Assembly: GCA_963556695.1 (NCBI GenBank)
Contig: CAUWAG010000012.1
Coordinates: 2,666,001-2,730,000, forward strand
From: Anthostomella pinea
Taxonomy: Eukaryota > Ascomycota > Sordariomycetes > Xylariales > Xylariaceae
DNA: 64,000 nucleotides
Direction of reading: 5' to 3'
The notes beneath the pieces were generated by a model that saw only the letters and a list, made by a program, of their open reading frames with translations, was not told where the DNA came from and searched no databases. Positions 58,425 to 64,000 of this stretch are shown here, piece by piece. Positions within the stretch are counted from its first letter, which is position 1, and the number at the start of each line of letters is the position of its first letter. The translations under genes and the position numbers were made by a program.

Positions 58425-61400
58425 TCAGCCAGCAATGGCTTCACCCAAAGAACCCCACCCACTGCCTGTCCAAGGTGCAATGAAGATCGCTGTCTGGGCA
58501 TCGGCTACCTTGCCCGTTCCGGCATATGCATCCGCTAAGTCGATGGCACCAAGCTCACCTCGAGGCGGGATGGCCTTCATGGCAACGTTGAGCGCCATAT
58601 CAGCCGGGTATTCCTCACCACTGAGCTGAGCAAGGTGGGACCACCCGTGGGGCAGGTGGGGATACAGCATGACGTCGTTCTGGACCTGGGCGATGACATC
58701 TGCTTCTGTGCTATTCTCAGATAAAGCAGCGACAGCCCGGAAAATCTCGCCGATGTGAGAATGCTCCGTATCTGTGACCTTCTCGCTTGTGCGCAGCGTA
58801 TGCAATTCGGATACGACTGCCTCCAGAGATTCCTCATCGTCATCCAACAAGGCGACAACGCCCAGTAACAGGACAGACTGGACGTGACTGGCATCTTTGT
58901 CGATGACTTCGAATAGGATAGTGCGTGCTCTTTCGCGAGCTTTATCAGTACCCGTTGCCCACAACACCTGGGCCAAGAGGCAGGCAGCATCGGGGTTACC
59001 GCTAGACTCCTCAAGCGCCGTTTCGAAGTACTTCACTGCTGCGTCAGCCCTGTTGGCGAAGTACTCCGCCAAGCCCATGGTCAGGTGAGCTGAAAGCCGA
59101 GCTTCGGTGCGTTGCTCGGCCGGAAGCTCGTTCGCAGACTCGTCGCTGCTCAACTGTAGCGCCAACTCGCCACATTCAGTTGCCTTGGCGTACTCGGCGG
59201 CAGCCAGGTAGGAGCGAGCGAGATCGGTCTTAGCCAGGGCGAACCGTCCGAGTGATTCAGCTGATTCGGTGGCTTCGTAGTTCGCTTCCAGTTTCTCGCA
59301 GGCTTTCTCAAGAGTGGCTATTGCCGCAGAATTGTCGTCCGTTCGCTCCTGGTACAGAGTGAGTAGATGCTGGTATGCAATATCCTGAGGACTCAGGCGT
59401 TGTAATTGTGTAAGTGCGAAAAGTGGATGAATCAAGGAGATAGCATCTAAACTCGCAGAACACGTCAAAATGTGATCAAATAGGGACGTGGGGTATTGGC
59501 GTCTTGTTAGAAGTGATGATGATTCTGAGATGTCCATCGCATGAGTGAGAAGCCCACGAGCCTCTTTGGAGTCGCCATAAAGGAGAGCAACAAAGCCTTG
59601 TCCAAGCCAGGCGTGAGCGTAGTCGGGGTCGTTGGATTGCGCTCGGGTGAATGCCTCATTCGCCAATTGGACATCGTTCTGGAGGAGTGCCAAAGCACCG
59701 AGGTTTGTCCATCCATGCGGACTTCTTTCATTCAAGAACAGGCTTCGGACAAACGCGTGTTGAGCCACAGATGGGTTGATTTCGCTTGTCACTACACCCA
59801 ATGAGTTCCAAAAGTCGGGGTTGCCAGCTTCCAACTCGATCGCACGTTTGAAACAACGCACTGCCGCCTTCTGATACCTGCTGGACTGGACGCGAAGCTG
59901 CGAGGGAAGACACATATGGGCTCGGTTTTCCGCCCAACCCAGATTGTAATAGGCGACGGCTTGAGCGTGGATGTCCTGAGCCGACAGGTGTATCGCTCTC
60001 TTGTGGGCAAGGATGGTTGCATGCAAACATCGTGTCAGGTCCACGCCAAGCTGTTCATCATCAGGGAATATGCCTTGCGCGAGAATGACCTCTTTGCCGA
60101 CTTCATCGACGTCCCTGAGCAACGCATATGCTGAGTCGGGACTAGTGCCAAGATCCAGAAGTTTGCCGATGTCTTCGGTAGGCAAATCGTGAACACGGCT
60201 TTGAACTAACGAGAAGACGGAACAGGAATCTCCAACCGCTTTCCAAAAATTGAAGGTGTCGGCAACGCTCTCGGGTACAGTGAGCGCGAACGACAAGGTC
60301 TCACTAGCCAACTCGATGGATTTCCCAAATAAGCCCTTCTCAACGCAGTCCAGTGCATTCTCAACCATGGTCTGCATCAACGCGATGGCGACGCCCTCTT
60401 CTTCGGACCGACTTGAGATGACCTCACGATAGAGGCTAACAGCCTCGTCGAACTCACCGAGCTCCCGCTTGACGTTAGCAAGCATATACTCGGTGAACCA
60501 TGTATCGTTCACGGCTTGGGCGTTGGTGGTTGTCTCTAGCTTTTGTGCATGCTGTATTGCCTTTGTCGCCGCAATGTACCGCCCAGAGTTGTGATAGCTT
60601 TCGCCAAGCCCTACCCACGAATGGTAGTCTTCTGGTGCTATCCGGAGTGCTTGCTGGAATGAAACGATAGCCTTGGCGTAGTTCTGCTTATTGAGCTCGG
60701 CGACACCGAGTGCGGATAAGGGCCAACTGATCCCTTTCTTCTTGGATCCCGGAGGTGGCTTCACTTTACCAGAATCCACCACTCGCTGCGCCACTAGTTC
60801 GACGCGGTCCCAATCGCCATCATCGGCGAAAGAACGCGCGAGTCGCTCAGCAGACTCGACTTCGGCGGAGGAGAGCTCGACAGCTTTCAAGAAGCACCTG
60901 CGCGCTCGCTTTTTATCCTTTGCGTAGTCTGCGTAGTATATCCCGAGGCTGCTGTAAGCCGGTGCGTAGCTGAAATTGCTCTTTAGTGCATCCAAGAAAA
61001 AGACGTATGCTCCATGACGACTCTTCCTGGCCGCCTTGGAGGGGTCGATGTTCCATATACAGCACCCTAGGCGATGTTGTGTCTGGGCTATCAGGTCCTT
61101 TGATGCGGACTGGCTGGTCATGGACGGAAGCAGAGACTCAAGTTCAGCCTTGGCGCGGGTATAGTCGCCCTTCAACGCATATAACCACCCAACCTCAGCA
61201 CGAACACGGAGGTTTCCACTATCACCTCGCAATGCCCGGTCGAGGAACTCAATCGCTTGGTCGATCTCCTCCTCCTCCTCGTAGATAAGACCGACGCCAA
61301 TCATGGCCGAGGTGGAGGTAGGGTCGACCTCGAGGACTTTATCAAACAAGAACTTGGCTTCGCCATGATTTCTCGGGGACTGATAGAAGACCAAGGCAGT

Positions 61401-62743
61401 ACCCAGGTAGAGCATAAAAGCCTGGTTCGCATTGGTAAACAGTTTGCCAGTTTTCTCCGTCTCCGCCACCATGATCTTCATAGCCTTTCTCATGAGTTCG
61501 ACGTTGCTCTCATGCTCCTCAGATTGCTGGTAGTACTCCCCCATTAACCGGTGGGCGAATACAGAGTTGGTGGTCGAAATGCCCTCGGTCATCATTAGAA
61601 GCCTGTCATCGTCTGTGTAGGGTATAACGGAGGTCGGAGCTCCGCCTTCCTCGTCGTCTTCACTTTCATCATCGCCATCGCCCTCGGCAGTAGGTGCTGG
61701 TGCAGCAGCCTCGTCTATCTTTTTGGGAAACGGGGAAAAGTCACTCGTCATGAACCCCGTCAAGACACGGTATAGGTCACTGTCCGGGAAATGAGCACAG
61801 TACTCGTTGAGCACATTGACGTCCCAGTCCTTGATTTCCTTGTGGTCCTGCCATTCGATAGCGATATCCCAAGCGAGCTTGAAAGGGTGTTTGATGATAA
61901 CCATGTCGTTTGCCAGCTTCTGGACGACTTTCAATTCAGCAGCCTTGTCGGCGGGGAGTGTGACGAGAAGGCGATCGTATCGGAATTGGAGTAGCTTCTC
62001 CTCGTAGTGGCGCCTAACGTCGTCATCATGAGACCAGAGGGTGAGCTGCTCGTATATTTCACCAAGCTTGCTGTGGCCAAGAACCTCCCTGTTGACTTCG
62101 AGAGTGACCTTGCTTATTTTGGCACCCAGCCGCGTCCGTCTCTCGCCAATGAGAGTGTTGATGCGCTTCTTCTCGTCGATTTCTAGGATCTGAGCTATAG
62201 TCTCATAAGTCTTCGCAGGGTGAGGCACGCGGCCCTCTAGTGCTGGGTAGATGGGACTGTCGGGGAGTATGAGGTTGAGGGCCTGAGTGTACTGGGACCG
62301 ATCACCCTGGGCACGGGCGTAGTCGATGAACTTGTCAACGACGTCCTGGCACTTGTGCATCTCATTGGCATCTCGGAATATCTCAGCGAGTTTGAGAGCT
62401 GCATGCTGATACTGGCGCAAGGTCTTGGCACCTTGCTTCTCGTAGAGCTTGACCAAGCCTTGCCATGCCTGGGCATCCGGGCGAATGTCGGTTGCCGTCT
62501 TGTATGCATCCTCGGCAAGGTCTAGCTTGTTCTGCTTGTCCAGAGCAAAAGCTTTGAAGACGTACCTACAAACAGGTCAGATACCGTCATGGCGGTGATC
62601 GGCAGGTGGGAGGGGCAACCATACGCCTGGTAGTTCTTGGGGTCTTTGTTGATGACATTCTCAGCCTGGGCCAGGGCCTCATCCCACTTCTGCTGGCGAA
62701 TAGCATCGTTGATGGTCTTCAGCGAGGCCTTGATACTTGCCAT
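58425..62743 (-). CDS. SKI3: Superkiller protein 3 (Ski3/TTC37), TPR scaffold of the Ski complex
   Basis: Scaffold of the cytoplasmic Ski complex (Ski2 helicase, Ski3, Ski8), which feeds mRNA into the exosome for 3'-5' decay. Two exons, 62743-62625 and 62565-58425, encode 1419 aa, the usual length. The start MASIKASLKTINDAIRQQKW and the join NYQA|YVFKAFALD form the first TPR units. Many TPR motifs follow, for example NYAKAIVSFQQALRIAPEDY and AIEFLDRALRGDSGNLRVRA. An acidic insert (GDGDDESEDDEEGG) is present near residue 280. It ends SGWGSLGEAIAG. The 59-nt intron is GT-AG with phase 2. No lesion was seen over more than 4 kb, in contrast with the neighbouring broken genes. Confidence 0.93.
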
Positions 62744-63594
62744 GTCGGGGAAGGTGAATATGAGATGCTCGTGTGTGTCATGTCAGGTCGTCTTCTGTTG
62801 TTGGGACAGGCTGGCAGGGCAGGGAGGTAGGAGTCTGCAGAAGTGGCTCTGTCATTTCATCATTAACTTGGTTAAGTTGTTACTGCAACTGGTGGCACTG
62901 TTTGGGCCGACTTCGTTGTTCGCAGTGGGAAAATGCAGGTGCGGCGAAACATCGGTCCAAATCACCCGCCCTGCTAGCGTCAAGGCCCTGGAGCTTGGGC
63001 ACGGGCGCCGCGGGCGCCGCTTGATCTTCGGAGTACCTAGATTGCTTGGTTGTTAACCCCACAATTCTGCAGGTGATCGGCAATCGGGGAATTGTGGACC
63101 TGTGAGAGCGGGGGCTGCATCTTCCAAATCAGGCTGCGCGGGCACGGGCGTGACGGGATTGGGGACATGGAGGGCACCGTGCTCTTCATCGCTATCATGG
63201 CCGTCATGATAATTATTAGAGATTATATCTATAATCTGCCTGTATCAATACACCGTCCTCTCCCCTCCGTCCTCTTCCTACTGAACCTCCCGTTTATCAC
63301 TACTTTTGCCCGAAACATAGACTAACACGTAGTCATACCTAGTGCTTGACTCTCTCTGATCTGCGACGGCTGATCTGCCGTTCAGCTCATGCGGCTGGCC
63401 TACCGCCAACAAGTCCAGGCCACCCTGTCACCTCCCCCTGTATCAAACATCGTCACTGCGTCATTACGGTACTGCTACGTTAGTTCTGCACCATTAATAT
63501 ACCTACTTGATTACAACAGCCTGCATCCTCATCTCGACCACGCAACACTCACTTGGACCAACCCGTACCCGCCAGCTCTTCCAGTTCGTTTTCC
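62744..63594. other. Divergent promoter region, SKI3 and GH5 gene
   Basis: 0.85 kb between divergent starts. It should hold both promoters. A short AT-rich patch (ATAATTATTAGAGATTATAT, about 63208-63230) stands out. No gene seen. Confidence 0.5.
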
Positions 63595-64000
63595 ATGGCT
63601 TCACTTCGTCTCACGATCGAGAATGGCAAATTCAGCGATGAGCATGGTCGCCATGTTCTGCTAAGGGGTATTAATGTTGGAGGCGACGCCAAACTCCCCA
63701 GTGAACCCGACATTCCCTCGCACATTGCCGACGACTTCTTCGATGGCGACAATGTCAAGTTCCACGGTCGCCCGTTCCGCAAGGAAGACGCCCACATCCA
63801 CTTCTCCCGCCTGAAGCGCTTCGGTTACAATACCATCCGGTACATCTTCACCTGGGAGGCCATCGAGGCTGCTGGTCCGGGGAGGTACGACGAGGAGTGG
63901 ATTCAGCACACCATTGATGTCCTGAGGGCAGCTAGAGACTATGGCTTCTACATATTCATGGACCCGCACCAGGACGTGGTCAGTCGCTGGCGCGTCCCCC
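63595..64000 (+). CDS. EGH1: GH5 sterylglucosidase / endoglycosylceramidase-like, 5' part (cut by window end)
   Basis: N-terminal part of a glycoside hydrolase family 5 protein; yeast Egh1 and cryptococcal EgcrP2 cleave ergosteryl-beta-glucoside. The start is MASLRLTIENGKFSDEHGRH, followed by VLLRGINVGGDAKLPSEPD, DGDNVKFHGRPFRKEDAHIH, FSRLKRFGYNTIRYIFTWEA and GFYIFMDPHQDV. These are highly typical of the subfamily. The first exon probably ends at 63978, since GTCAGT follows DPHQDV where homologs continue with Trp. The acid/base and nucleophile glutamates lie beyond the window. Start at 63595 fits the conserved N-terminus. Confidence 0.87.
   Translation, partial: MASLRLTIENGKFSDEHGRHVLLRGINVGGDAKLPSEPDIPSHIADDFFDGDNVKFHGRPFRKEDAHIHFSRLKRFGYNTIRYIFTWEAIEAAGPGRYDEEWIQHTIDVLRAARDYGFYIFMDPHQDVVSRWRVP

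Overview
The window looks like nuclear DNA of a filamentous ascomycete (Pezizomycotina, most likely a Sordariomycete). Genes carry short GT-AG introns of about 50-170 bp. There is a NoxB-type NADPH oxidase, a HET-domain gene and fungal-type accessory genes. One block has the extreme AT bias expected of repeat-induced point mutation (RIP). No rRNA, convincing tRNA or CRISPR was found. Exon borders were placed by eye from splice signals and reading phase, without transcripts.

Layout. 0.8-10.1 kb holds eIF2D/TMA64 (+), NoxB (-) and the ubiquitin-conjugating enzyme UBC4 (-), separated by long gene-free stretches. 11.2-14.1 kb is a sharply bounded AT-rich block containing a much less mutated LTR copy. 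14.2-17.7 kb has a Cys-rich single-pass surface protein (-) and mitochondrial glutaryl-CoA dehydrogenase (-). 18-30 kb is accessory: a decayed ORF, a large disordered protein preceded by a 56-codon uORF, a broken secreted-protein gene, a solo LTR with a 5-bp target duplication, a broken Tyr/Gln/Pro-rich gene and a broken F-box-like gene. 30.5-38.1 kb is conserved again: SYS1 (-), COA6 (+) and the PI4P 5-kinase MSS4 (+). 41-57 kb is a second accessory block: a HET-domain gene with one in-frame TAG, an apparently intact 2-oxoglutarate/Fe(II) oxygenase, an 81-bp minisatellite, paired inverted repeats, a dead P450 beside a dead short-chain dehydrogenase, and two unknown genes each split by one stop codon. 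58.4-64 kb returns to conserved genes: SKI3 (-) and the start of a GH5 sterylglucosidase (+), cut by the window edge.

Reading as a whole. Every clearly housekeeping gene is intact, while almost every accessory gene between 18 and 57 kb carries an in-frame stop or frameshift. Most stops are TAG or TAA where C-to-T change of CAG/CAA would explain them. That is the strongest pattern here. It suggests leaky RIP or relaxed-selection decay of non-essential genes, including remains of a small oxidative biosynthetic locus (oxygenase, P450, SDR). A less likely alternative for the UAG cases is sexual-stage A-to-I mRNA editing, which is testable with RNA. I see no clear evidence of a wholly new system.
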